Of a DNA stretch of 64,000 bases, positions 20,341 through 31,775 are shown piece after piece. The stretch lies in the NCBI RefSeq assembly GCF_963678635.1, contig NC_087064.1, positions 76,162,213-76,226,212 of the forward strand. The letters run 5' to 3'. Under the pieces are notes generated by a model. That model saw only the letters and a list, made by a program, of their open reading frames with translations, did no database searches and was not told the origin of the DNA. Position 1 is the first letter of the stretch. Each line of letters opens with the position of its first letter. Made by a program: the position numbers and the translations under genes. Source of the DNA: Symsagittifera roscoffensis. Taxonomy: Eukaryota; Xenacoelomorpha; Acoela; Convolutidae.

Positions 20341-22177
20341 CCTAATGTTTGACCTTAATTTTCGGGGTAAATGATCATTTTTGAAAATATCGAATCGACT
20401 ATGTAATGCTCAAGTTTATCGCCGCAACTGAAAGAAGAAGTAAAAAAAAATTTAAAAAAATTCAGATATAATTGCAAGAAAGTTGACCAAAAATTGTGTT
20501 TTTCGCAATTTCACTGAAAAATTCAATTCGAGTAAAACTGTTTTGTTCCCGACAGAGAACATCACAAATTCCTAAGAGAGCTCCATCGTTAGACAAGAGA
20601 AAATCTTGATTGGGCAAGTCGACGAGCGAAGCTGCTCGAAGGTCCAGATAACAAAATGTCAAAAAATATGGATGCGCTCTTGAGAAGTCCTTTTAATTTA
20701 TAATGGAAGCAACATCTATGCAAAGACAATGATAACGTGTGATGATGTTCTGATCTTCGTGGGTCGAGAGAAGATCAAGGTCAGGTCAATTGGACAATGC
20801 GCAATGCTTGAAGATGGGCTATGCATTTGGGCACGGAAGCAGAGGTGTCTGCTCATGTACTGGTATAAATGAAAAAAAGACATCTTTAAAAAGGTTACTA
20901 AACACGAGAGCTGTCTTGAGAGTGATACCAATAGAAACATGGAGACGGATGGGATATGACAAAGATGACCTGTTAGGCTCCAGAATCCGGCTATCAGCAG
21001 CAAACAAAGGGGCACTAGGGGTTCATGGCAGAACACCAAGAAAAGCATGGAGTTTGGGGGAACGCAATCTGTGTATGAGCTTTCTTGTAGTGGAAAATCT
21101 AGATGATTCGAATAACTTCATTTTGGCAGGGACTTTACCAGAGCGTTTGATGTAACAATAGATCTTAACAATGCGGTGTTCAGGATTCGAAGTCCGGAAA
21201 GGAAGAACGTAATAAAACCGGTAGGTTTGATAAAGACACAGGAGTGCCAAACTCAGGTTTTCTTTAGTAGGAGGGTGAGGTTGGAAGCCAATGAGGCTGC
21301 ATTTGTAAACTTGAGAAAGAAGAACTACAATGAACTCAGCGATATTAAACAGATTTGTGTAGTATCAAAAACAAATAGCCAAATTGCTGTTATTTTAGGA
21401 CGATCAATCTGAATCACAAAAAGTGGCATCTGCGTCAGTTTCTTGTCGAATACTTTGATATACCAATCACAACCCTGAGAGGTAGGAAACTGGGATACGC
21501 ATTGCCGGTAAAAACTAGATATAAAACGATTGAAAAAATTTTAAAAACATATAAAATTCTTGATTGTATGAATCATAAGGACAAGATTTGTATCTTGAGT
21601 AGATTGAAGCGAATAAACGTTTTATCGGCTGTCATCAATTCGCTTAAGTCAGAGACTGACAGTGCAATGTCGACGAGTTGTTCCAACTCTCCTGAAAGAC
21701 CGACACCAGAGGAATTGGAACTGGAGAAACCGCTAAAACCCGAAATTGAACCTTTAAGGGGAAAAAATAACGGACGAACAGCTCTATGCCATCAAGGATG
21801 TGTTAGATAGGAATCAGGATGTTTTCTCGAGACACAAGGCGGATATCGGGTGTTGTAACTTTCTTGAACATGAAAAACAATTAGAAGAGTTGGCGGTACC
21901 GCATAGGGAGGGGGCTGACCCCACTTAAATCTGACGCATGTAGAAAACAAACAGAAGCATTAGTAGAGTATGACAAGATAGAACTATCCATATCACCGTG
22001 GGCGTGTGGAGTAGTAATGGCCAAAACCAAAAGAGATCAACTGAGATTTTGTTCTGACTTTCGACATCTGAACTCCGTCATAGTGAAGGATGCTGTTCCT
22101 ATCCCGAGGATAGACGGGAGCTTTTCGAAATTGAGGGATTTAATGATTTGTACAACTCTTGATCTGGGATCGGCTGT
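20341..22177 (+). pseudogene. Decayed Gypsy copy A: LTR start fused to protease/RT
   Basis: 20,341-20,657 matches the 5' part of the family LTR. It jumps to protease sequence (20,790-21,410; the active-site region reads LNTRAVLRVIPIETW, so DTG is lost), then the PR-RT linker and RT start (21,500-22,177). Homologous to 43,690-45,130 of the giant element. Broken by stops and frameshifts, and cut by the segmental duplication junction. Confidence 0.85.
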
Positions 22178-22424
22178 CTTTTAGAGGTTAAAGGTATTTT
22201 AATCTTAATAGTAATTTAGAGGTCAACTGTGATTGGCTAATTTTTTATCATGATGGTTTAGAATCAAATTGTATGTGATTTATTGTAAATAACATTTGTA
22301 AATTGATGTTTTATCGTCATTTAGAGTAGTTTATTGTAAATATCCTGACGATGCACATAGTTGCGAAAACGTTTGAAATTTACTTTTTAGCAAAAATTTC
22401 TTCATTAATCTCATTCAGAATAAA

Positions 22425-23830
22425 CCACCTGGACAATCTAACATATCAGCGGGGACTTTAAAACATGGATGCAATGAAATATACGCACACATCACATTTC
22501 TCATAAATAAATGCATAAAAATCAATTCATTCCCAGCTATACTAAAAAAAACATTGTTAGCGCAATATACAAAAGGACCCAAAAATAGCTGAGAAATATA
22601 GACAAATCTCAACAACAGGTCCACTCTCAAATTTTTTTTAAAAGTTATTTTACAAACAGATCAATGAATATCTTTTGATTAATAACCAGCTCGTTAACAT
22701 ACAATATGCTTTTAGAAACTCTTATTCAACAATTGCCTCAATTCTTTATTGCACTAAATTTTTCCGCAAGTCAATGGATAAAAACACTTTCGTTGCTGTA
22801 TCTCTATTGGTTGTATCCAAAGAATTCGATTCAGTTTGTCATGATCATTTTGAGAGTAAACTGAAGGATTTGGAATTTTGTGAACCAGCATTGACTATGG
22901 TTCATAGTTTCGTGAGCAATAGCCAACGAGAAACTGTATCAAATAACACAGAATCCAATTGAACCTCACTCAACCTGCGTAAGGTACACTTTTGAGACCT
23001 TTAATCTTCAACCTATAAACCAATGACTTAAAAGAACATCTAACCGTAAAGTGCAAATTAATGCAAAATGCAGACGACACTCTCCTATTTTGCAACGATA
23101 ATATTGTTGATAAAGTATTGCAGATAATACAGGAATCATGTCAAAAATTGTCTCTAAGTTTTCAAGACACTTTTTAAAACTCAATACAAGCAAAACTGAA
23201 CTGATCATTTAAGCAAAAAACATCAATATACAAGCAACAATGTGAAAATCAGTATGATTTTAGATGATACTATAACGGAAAAAAGCACAAGTCAGGTAAA
23301 TGGGGTTAATTTTCGATCAATTTGTCACATTCCAAGTAAAGGTTAAAAGTATATTAGGAAAATTGGTCCGCGGAATCAAAAGGTTACAATCAATAAAAGG
23401 ACCGCTGACAATCCAAAACTGAATACTATTAAAGATTGCTCTAGTCATAAACCATTTGCATTGCCCAGCAGTACTCCTAATTGTTAAAACAACGATATAA
23501 TTTGATAATCCTCCGACAATATCATTTGAAATATTAACAGTAAAAAGTAAGCTGGGTAGTTAGGACCTACTCTGACAGAAAAAAATTGATTCTTTATCTA
23601 AACTTAAAATAAAATACAGTATATTACTAGTTTAAATGTTTCTCAATTAGAAACTTCTGTTATAATCGGAAAATCAAAAATTATCTACAATCAGCATACC
23701 CAAAAACCAAACACAAGCACGACATAGATGATCAGAACAAAAATTTTAAAAATTACACCATAAAGAAAGATTCAGCCGTCATTATATCAAAAACTGTTCT
23801 TTTCAGAAAATCAGTTTAAATATGGAACCA
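22425..23830 (+). pseudogene. Non-LTR RT remnant (copy 2), interrupted
   Basis: Second copy of the remnant at 19,240 (longest clean piece 22,675-22,962, almost identical). It is interrupted at 23,341-23,671 by a segment absent from copy 1. Confidence 0.7.
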
Positions 23831-23854
23831 AATTGAAAGCACAATGAAAACCCT

Positions 23855-24635
23855 AATGTTTGACCTCAAGTTTCGGGGTAAATGATCATTTTCGAAAATA
23901 TCGAATCGACTATGTAATGCTCAAGTTTATCGCCGCAACTGAAAGAAGAAGTAAAAAAAAATTTAAAAAAATTCAGATATAATTGCAAGAAAGTTGACCA
24001 AAAATTGTGTTTTTCGCAATTTCACTGAAAAATTCAATTCGAGTAAAACTGTTTTGTTCCCGACAGAGAACATCACAAATTCCTAAGAGAGCTCCATCGT
24101 TAGACAAGAGAAAATCTTGAGTGGGCAAGTCGACGAGCGAAGCTGCTCGAACGTCCAGATAACAAAACTTCTTGAGTAAAAACTAGTTATTCCCTAAAAC
24201 TTCCAGACCTTTCTTTCTTACATAAATTACCTAAACCTAGAGTTGCGTAATAATTTCTTGAGTGTATTTTCACACAGTTAACTTAAGATAGGGCGGGTTT
24301 TAAGTTGATCTATCAGAAATTGATCAAAGGTCGACTGTCCTATAAAAGCTAATGCTATAATTGAGTTTCCAATCCTGCTTTTAACTGCGTTCGCGTGTTT
24401 TGGGTATTTAGAGACCTAGCCATTGGGGCATTCTTATTTCAAGAGTGGGGGCTGTTTTTGTAAAGGCCTTTAATCTGTAACACGATTTTGTAGTCACATG
24501 TCTTTAGCGAAACGAGTTGGCTCCGACAGAATGAGGTACAAAAACAAAAAAGATAGTGTCCCTAACCCTTGAGCCAATGATTACAGGGCCTGTGTTTCTT
24601 AACCTCATATGTCACTTAAGCGAAATATTGTTAAA
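23855..24635 (+). repeat. LTR of decayed Gypsy copy B
   Basis: Aligns throughout with the giant element's LTR, including the R-like block GTGTTTTGGGTATTTAGAGA and the TGAGCCAATGATTACAGGGC block. It has CTATAAAAGC near 24,341 where the young LTR reads CCAATAAAAAG. It is followed directly by the conserved block TAGTGTTTTTATGGCGCTCC. Confidence 0.85.
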
Positions 24636-24639
24636 TAGT

Positions 24640-24673
24640 GTTTTTATGGCGCTCCTGGGTGGGCCATAAAAAC
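24640..24673 (+). other. 11-bp hairpin at the primer-binding region of copy B
   Basis: GTTTTTATGGC (24640-24650) and GCCATAAAAAC (24663-24673) are perfect reverse complements around a 12-nt loop that includes GCTCC of the candidate primer-binding site. The giant element keeps the left arm but not the right. Confidence 0.6.
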
Positions 24674-27600
24674 ATTATGTAACAGTCGTCTACTTACAAA
24701 AGAAAAAAACTGTATGAAACCGTAAGCGACAAGCTCTGGAGTCTGAAGAAGAGAATGGACCCGATGAGCAGAGAACATGCAGAGAGTTCCTGTGCCATAC
24801 ACTCCAATATGGATGCGCTCTTGAGAAGTCCTTTTAATTTATAATGGAAGCAACATCTATGCAAAGACAATGATAACGTGTGATGATGTTCTGATCTTCG
24901 TGGGTCGAGAGAAGATCAAGGTCAGGTCAATTGGACAATGCGCAATGCTTGAAGATGGGCTATGCATTTGGGCACGGAAGCAGAGGTGTCTGCTCATGTA
25001 CTGGTATAAATGAAAAAAAGACATCTTTAAAAAGGTTACTAAACACGAGAGCTGTCTTGAGAGTGATACCAATAGAAACATGGAGACGGATGGGATATGA
25101 CAAAGATGACCTGTTAGGCTCCAGAATCCGGCTATCAGCAGCAAACAAAGGGGCACTAGGGGTTCATGGCAGAACACCAAGAAAAGCATGGAGTTTGGGG
25201 GAACGCAATCTGTGTATGAGCTTTCTTGTAGTGGAAAATCTAGATGATTCGAATAACTTCATTTTGGCAGGGACTTTACCAGAACGTTTGATGTAACAAT
25301 AGATCTTAACAATGCGGTGTTCAGGATTCGAAGTCCGGAAAGGAAGAACGTAATAAAACCAGTAGGTTTGATAAAGACACAGGAGTGCCAAACTCAGGTT
25401 TTCTTTAGTAGGAGGGTGAGGTTGGAAGCCAATGAGGCTGCATTTGTAAACTTGAGAAAGAAGAACTACAATGAACTCAGCGATATTAAACAGATTTGTG
25501 TAGTATCAAACACAAATAGCCAAATTGCTGTTATTTTAGGACGATCAATTTGAATCACAAAAAGTGGCATCTGCGTCAGTTTCTTGTCGAATACTTTGAT
25601 ATACCAATCACAACCCTGAGAGGTAGGAAACTGGGATACGCATTGCCGGTGAAAACTAGATATAAAACGATTGAAAAAATTTTAAAAACATATAAAATTC
25701 TTGATTGTATGAATCATAAGGACAAGATTTGTATCTTGAGTAGATTGAAGCGAATAAACGTTTTATCGGCTGTCATCAATTCGCTTAAGTCAGAGACTGA
25801 CAGTGCAATGTCGACGAGTTGTTCCAACTCTCCTGAAAGACCGACACCAGAGGAATTGGAACTGGAGAAACCGCTAAAACCCGAAATTGAACCTTTAAGG
25901 GGAAAAAATAACGGACGAACAGCTCTATGCCATCAAGGATGTGTTAGATAGGAATCAGGATGTTTTCTCGAGACACAAGGCGGATATCGGGTGTTGTAAC
26001 TTTGTTGAACATGAAAAAAAATTAGAGGAGTTGGCGGTACCGCATAGGGAGGGGGCTGACCCCACTTAAATCTGACGCATGTAGAAAACAAACAGAAGCA
26101 TTAGTAGAGTATGACAAGATAAAACTATCCATATCACCGTGGGCGTGTGGAGTAGTAATGGCCAAAATCAAAAGAGATCAACTGAGATTTTGTTCTGACT
26201 TTCGACATCTGAACTCCGTCATGGTGAAGGATGCTGTTCCTATCCCGAGGATAGACGAGAGCTTTTCGAAATTGAGGGATTTAATGATTTGTACAACTCT
26301 TGATCTGGGATGGGCTGTCTGGCAGGAACCACTTGAGAAACAGATTTGCTTTCGAGCTAAGGCTGCTTCAGTGGAAAAGGATGCCGTTTGGCCTATGCAA
26401 CGCGACAAGCCATTTTCCAGAGATTGATGTCACAAGCACTGTCAAGAGTTACGAAAAAAATGGAAACTTGGTATTGTGTTTCGTGCATGATGTGGCGATA
26501 GCGACACCGACTCTTGAGGATCACATCGAGCGATAAGATGAAGTGTTTGCATGTATGAAAAGGGCGGGATTGAAATGCAAACCCTCGAAGTGCGAGAACT
26601 TAGAAGATTCGATAAATAACGTCGGGAGGATGGTGGACAAGTATGGCATCCAACCAGGTCCAGACGCAGTAGAGGCAGCCCTGTCCTGGAAGTCACCGAA
26701 GACCGAACATCAGTTTATGAGATTTCTTGGTTTCGCGAATACAACCTCATGATACTACCGCAGTTGTATCAGACAGAAGTGCTGTTCAGATCGCATGATC
26801 AAATAGGGCAGCATGGAATAGACAAGAACACTGCATCGGTTTGATTAGCCGGGCATGAGGAAAGCATGTGAAAAATGCTTCAATGCATGTTTCTCATGAT
26901 TGCAGGTGAAGGATCCGAGAAAAACGAAGTTACCACTGAAATCGGTAGAAAGTTCAGATTTTAATGAGGTCTTGCAGATAATCCACCAAAAAATCTTCAT
27001 GACAGAAACGGGATATAATCAAATACTTATTGACCACTTCACGAAAATGGACGAAGCAGTACCATGTCAAACAGCCTCAGAGGAAGAAACTTGTGAATAC
27101 TTAATTACGCACTGGATCTCAAGATACCGTTAATCCATGACCTTTCAATCAGACAACGGGAAGGCCTTCGTCGGAGATCTGACGAGGTGATGAAAAGATC
27201 TCACATCACACATGCACACTCGACGACCTACCACATACAGAAGAATGGACAGGTGGAAATGCTTAGAGTGTACTGCTCGAGGTACATGACGGATTGGGCA
27301 AGTACTTGCCGCAACTGGTGTGGGCATATAACAGCACACAGCGCTCGACAACGGGGATCAGTCCATTCATGATGTGACAGGCAGAGAAAGGGCAACACCG
27401 TTGACATTCTTCTACCCAGAATACGAGGGGCAAAAGATTTCACCCCAAGCTTACGCGAGGGAGGCAATCAAAAGACATAACACAGCTCAAGCATAGATGA
27501 GACATCGCAAAAAATACAATGAGAAGATACTACAATCAAAGCCGTACACTGTGGGACCATATGTCTGGGTGATTCAAAATGTCATCCCTCCAAAAGGAAA

Positions 27601-29360
27601 AAAAGAAGTTATTGAAAAATATTGGGGACCTTTCATGAAAACAGAGATACACCAACAGGGTCGGTTCTATCGCTTAAGCACAGGACGTGCCGCGCACTGT
27701 GAAATCTGAAGCCTCATGTTCCGTCACCGAAGGATTGGTGCGTGCCTCAAAACATGGAGGGGCTAGAGTACCTGATAGTGGAACCGGCAGACGAGGTGAA
27801 CAAGAAAGGCACCAGAGAGAAGAACGATGGTAACGAGAACACAAACATGGTTGACGATGAAAAAATAGAAGTCGAATGAAGATTTTTTTGCGGAAGACGA
27901 CTGGAATAAACCAGAGCAAATGAGGTGCCGAGTGGGTCGAACCAGACAAGCCCATGATCATGGAGACAAGAAGACGCGGACGCAAGAAGACCAGCATGAA
28001 ACACAACAGATCTGGCGATGACTTCTTGATTGACGAAATAAAGCCAGACGAGATAGGGGCAGACGTGATGAGCGTAGGTGACTTAGTCCCGAACCAGGAT
28101 GATGAGTTTTAATGGCAGGAGGATCACAGTATAACCGAACGCGAGATGAATCTAGACTAGAGTAAAGCAGAAAGGAGAAAGCATACAAACTTGATAAAGG
28201 ATATATGACCGGCCAGCAAGCGAAAATGAGGGAAAAAGCAAGCAACAAGTCGACATATCTGCAGCTAAACACGTGAAGGAAAGAAACCCGGGTAGCGACA
28301 GACCGACCACTAGATATACCCTCAAATAACCTCAATTCGGCATCATCGACGGAGACGCCCATTAATATTTCTGTCCGGGGACGGGGGGGGGGGGCAGAAC
28401 TTACGCACACAAAAAATTTAATGATAAAGAAGCTCAGGGAGACAAGAGAAACCTGTGGACTAGAGAAGGAACCAGAAGAAATTGAGCCCACCATTGGAAA
28501 AAATTTCCGGACCAAACTTGATATACCGAAAGAATACTCAGAGAACATCTTGATCACAGACAGCGATTTCAGCCTGTCAGACAGGAAGAGTGCGATCTGC
28601 ATAACGGTTACATGAGCTTCAAGACCAAGCTAGAGGCGGATTTCAAAAGAAAATATCAAAATGTGGAGTTCCTGTTCAGACAAGGACCAGGATTGGGAGG
28701 TTTGGTGGCGTTCCTATCCTCAGTATCACAGATGCCAGGAAGTTACTTGTGCTTTTTAGTGTTGCAGGTCAGTGAGAAGAATGTGGTCGATCATGAACAT
28801 GTGGTATAGTCCTTGACGCAACTACGGGACTTTCTGGTAGAAAGGGAAATAAAAGAAATCTCGATACCAATTTACAATCCGAACAGTGGCAAACTGAATC
28901 CCCGGGAGCTTTACGCCATTTTACACGTGGTCTTCGCGGAGAAGGATATAACAGTACATCTACACAAGAAATATTACCTGAGCATTGCTTGAGTCTCGAT
29001 AAGGATCTTGGAATGGGGTTTGAGTCGGGAAGGGCACAAGGGTCTTGAGTTAAGGGGGACGGTACACAGTATAAGATTAGTTCTTGACTGGGAACGTATT
29101 AACAGTCAAACTGAAATACTAATCCAAATTAGGAGGTACTAAAAAAATAAACAGTTCTGCAAGATTTTATACTGAATTAAATATTTGAAATGGTGCAAGC
29201 AAATATAATGTTTCGCTCACGGGAGCAAACATTGGACTGATTAATGAAAAGATCATTTTGTTAAGACTGTTTATATAATTTTTAGAATTTTGTGAATGGG
29301 CATTATAGCAATGATAGGAATTGGACGGGTCTAAAACTCAATTTTGTTTTCAGATTGAAT
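24674..29360 (+). pseudogene. Decayed Gypsy copy B internal region (Gag scrap, PR, RT, IN, macro-like tail)
   Basis: Order: a Gag scrap near 24,750-24,830 joined by deletion to PR (24,930-25,550), RT (25,600-26,750; motif C reads FVHDV instead of YVDD), a deletion that removes RNase H and the IN N-terminus (joined near 26,752 to sequence matching 47,341), IN core (26,900-27,370, active-site NGKAF retained), then the C-terminal extension and macro-like module (28,545-28,990, ending HKKYYLSIA as in the giant element). Many stops. At 29,347-29,354 it keeps GTTTTCAG followed by ATTGA, matching the acceptor before ORF X1 of the giant element. Confidence 0.88.
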
Positions 29361-29544
29361 TTGCTTGATGATCAAAAGGGATCAGACGGAGACGACTGAA
29401 ATTAACGAGCAAGAGTATCATTGAGGATCTGACAATTCACGCTGAGCTGCGGAAGTTCTTCATTTGTAATCTGGTTCGCAATTTTTTTGAGTGGTAATCA
29501 GGTTCGGTATTTTCTTGAGTGGTAATCTGGTTCGGTATTTTCTT

Positions 29545-29800
29545 GAGTCTTCTGTAGCCGTCAGCAATGGCCAGGAGTTCTCGTCAAGTCAAATCCTCTC
29601 ACGCCTCCGTCGCTGCTCCATGACAGCCATCTAGTCTGTTTCTGATTCGATATTCCATCCGACGTGTAGCCCACCATCAGCACTGCTTCCATCACTGACT
29701 CCCTGCCTTCTCCTTGTGACTCTAGTTGCAAGATGGCGTTCAGCATCAGCGCTAACCTCTCGTCCACCTTGGCCTCATCAACACCACGGAAAATGGCGCC
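29545..29800 (-). pseudogene. Inverted fragment of ORF X1 at the end of copy B
   Basis: On the minus strand (open 29,561-29,767) it encodes MLNAILQLE, MVGYTSDGISNQ and TRWLSW, matching ORF X1 of the giant element at about 50,245-50,430. It lies inverted relative to the rest of copy B, so copy B once had the downstream ORFs and was rearranged. Confidence 0.85.
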
Positions 29801-29882
29801 GGCGAGTGGGTGTGCCGGTGATATGGTGCCGGAGAGGAAATCAAGCCACTCTGAATAGTGATCAAGGCACTCTGGATACTAC

Positions 29883-30292
29883 TATGATAGAGTGGTCCCT
29901 CGAAAAAGCAACTATGATAGACAGGTCCCGCATGCATTTCGCATGTTATAATTTTGAAAACTATTATATGTAAAATTATTCGTAACTCGCGAAATGTCAG
30001 TAACTTTTCAGAATAAAAATTGTAGTTTCAACATTGTTTATTTATTGAATTATACTCGCTTCACTTTATTTAACAACCCTAATTGGGTTGAGTTATTTGT
30101 CATCAAGTTCCTCTATTGGCGTTTTTTTTTAATTTTCAACCTTGAAGTGGTGAGGGAGAGGGTTTAAAATGTAACAAAACATAAAATTAGCTTGAAAATA
30201 AATTACGACATCTTTCTGAATGGCGAGATCATAATTATTATGCGTCTAATTCTCAAGGGACCTGGTTATTTTCAAGGGACCACTCTATCATA
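29883..30292. mobile_element. Terminal-inverted-repeat element (MITE-like), 410 bp
   Basis: The left end TATGATAGAGTGGTCCCTCG (29,883) is matched in inverted orientation by the right end ending 30,292, followed on both sides by a second inverted block containing AGGTCCC. The interior is AT-rich and non-coding. The target duplication is unclear, possibly TA. Confidence 0.75.
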
Positions 30293-30334
30293 CTAGTCAC
30301 TTTTTCAAAGAATCCCAAAAACGGCGTTTTGCCC

Positions 30335-31560
30335 TGTTTTTTCAAAACCTTTGCATCCCCCTCGAGAAAAATAATTATAAAATATTGACAAAAATATCAC
30401 TGGTTTGAAAAGCTTTTCGAAGAAAAACTACATCATCAGTCATCAAAAATCTAAAAACAAAGCACCATTTGTAAAAAAAAAATAGATTGTGAAAATTATT
30501 GATGAAAGGAACGAGAGACTGATCAACAGTCAAACAACAGTTATCTTCTGGAGAATACCTCAGAGGGCATACATCAACGCGCGGCTCCATTACTATCTTT
30601 AGTATTGAGACTGTGTTGGATAAATCTTAAGTAGACTCAAAAACTTGGCTATACGGGATTGAGTTTATTTTTCGGCTATCCGGCAACAAATTCATTTTTC
30701 GGCCAACTGGGTATTCGTCTCCGTGACACGCCACCTACCGAAGATGGTTGGCAAGGTCTTTCTTACCTTAAAATTGCAGAGAGATTTTCTAGGCTTTCAA
30801 ACCTGAATGCCCTTATAAAGCAGAGTTTATCTTCTTCTCACTTTCCGTCTGTTTCAGAATCACGACACCTCTATAGGACCAATCAGAAGCGACCAGAAGC
30901 TTTGACGCTCGTTCCATGGGCTGTTGGTGAGCAGCTCTTATGGTATGTAACGATAGTAGACTGCTTAGCTCCTAGTAGGATTAGTGCCGGGTCTGTTTGT
31001 AACCCTGGTACGACTGCCGCTGAAGCGAAAGAAAGAAAAAATGATAAGTATAAAGATCTATAAGATGATGGGTATCATTTTCAACCGTTAGCTTCTGAGA
31101 TTCAGGGCGCAGCCGGCCCCAGCGCAGAAATTTTTTTTGAGCAAACATTGTAAGAACCTAAGCATAAGCACTTAGGAACCCAGAGCAGGCAGCTTTTTAA
31201 AACAGAGAATCTCCCTGGCAATGCAGATTGCGAACGCTGCTTGGTTACTCGGAAAAATAAATGACAAAATAACTTCGACGAAATTTTTATTTGTAACAAT
31301 TGTATATTATTTTTTCTCGTCTCGAGTTGCGTGTTCTAATTCAAGAAACGTAACCAGTATCGATTTTAATTAAGGACATCAACACTTGTCATATTTTTTT
31401 ATCACTATTACTTCAATATCTAGAAAGTTCCAAGGATTTTGACTGGAATACGTAATGAAGGGACTCCTGACTGTAATCTTGGTTACTATGACATTTTGAC
31501 CTTCTGATTACCTTCAAGTGAATGTCTAATTTTACCATTTTATATCTTTCAGCCATTTAT
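30335..31560 (+). mobile_element. RLE-type non-LTR element 3' fragment, copy 1
   Basis: Direct repeat partner of 36,486-37,729. The open frame 30,659-31,063 encodes a C-terminal nuclease-like region: RFSRLSNLNALI, SESRHLYR, LTLVPWAVGEQLLW, then AAEAKERKNDKYKDL and, after a stop, YHFQPLASEI. This order (SAGR.SRH.N...LVPW...W D.T...AA.AE..K..KY...F.P.A.E) is that of the restriction-like endonuclease tail of many invertebrate retroelements. The expected CCHC upstream is degraded. Confidence 0.65.
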
Positions 31561-31740
31561 CATTTAAACTGCTACCTTTTCCAGAGAAAATGTCGGAAGT
31601 GTGCAAGCGGAGATGGAGTGAAGCAGCTGAAGAAAAAAGGTCAATTAAAATTGGACGGCTGTCATGCGACGGTACGTGCACAGGTTGGATAGGGCCGTAC
31701 CAACGCTATATAAATACATCGGTAAAAATTTTCAAATAAA
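31548..31740 (+). pseudogene. Start of repeat ORF beginning MSEVCKRRWSEAAE
   Basis: A TTTCAG at 31,546-31,551 and ATG at 31,590 begin a frame nearly identical for its first 14 codons to the ORF at 60,390. It then diverges and stops, so this is a truncated copy of that repeat ORF. Confidence 0.6.
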
Positions 31741-31775
31741 TCAATTCGATTTTAATGCATCAAGAGAATTTTCAA

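Larger units (their letters stand above)
18988..26330 (+). repeat. Direct segmental duplication, about 3.2-kb unit
   Basis: 18,988-22,178 is repeated from 22,182 to about 26,330 at high identity. Copy 2 carries additional sequence at 23,341-23,671 and 24,167-24,805, or copy 1 deletes it. The unit contains the Penelope 3' region, a non-LTR RT remnant and decayed Gypsy sequence. The junction falls inside the Gypsy RT (after CTTGATCTGGGATCGG). Confidence 0.9.
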
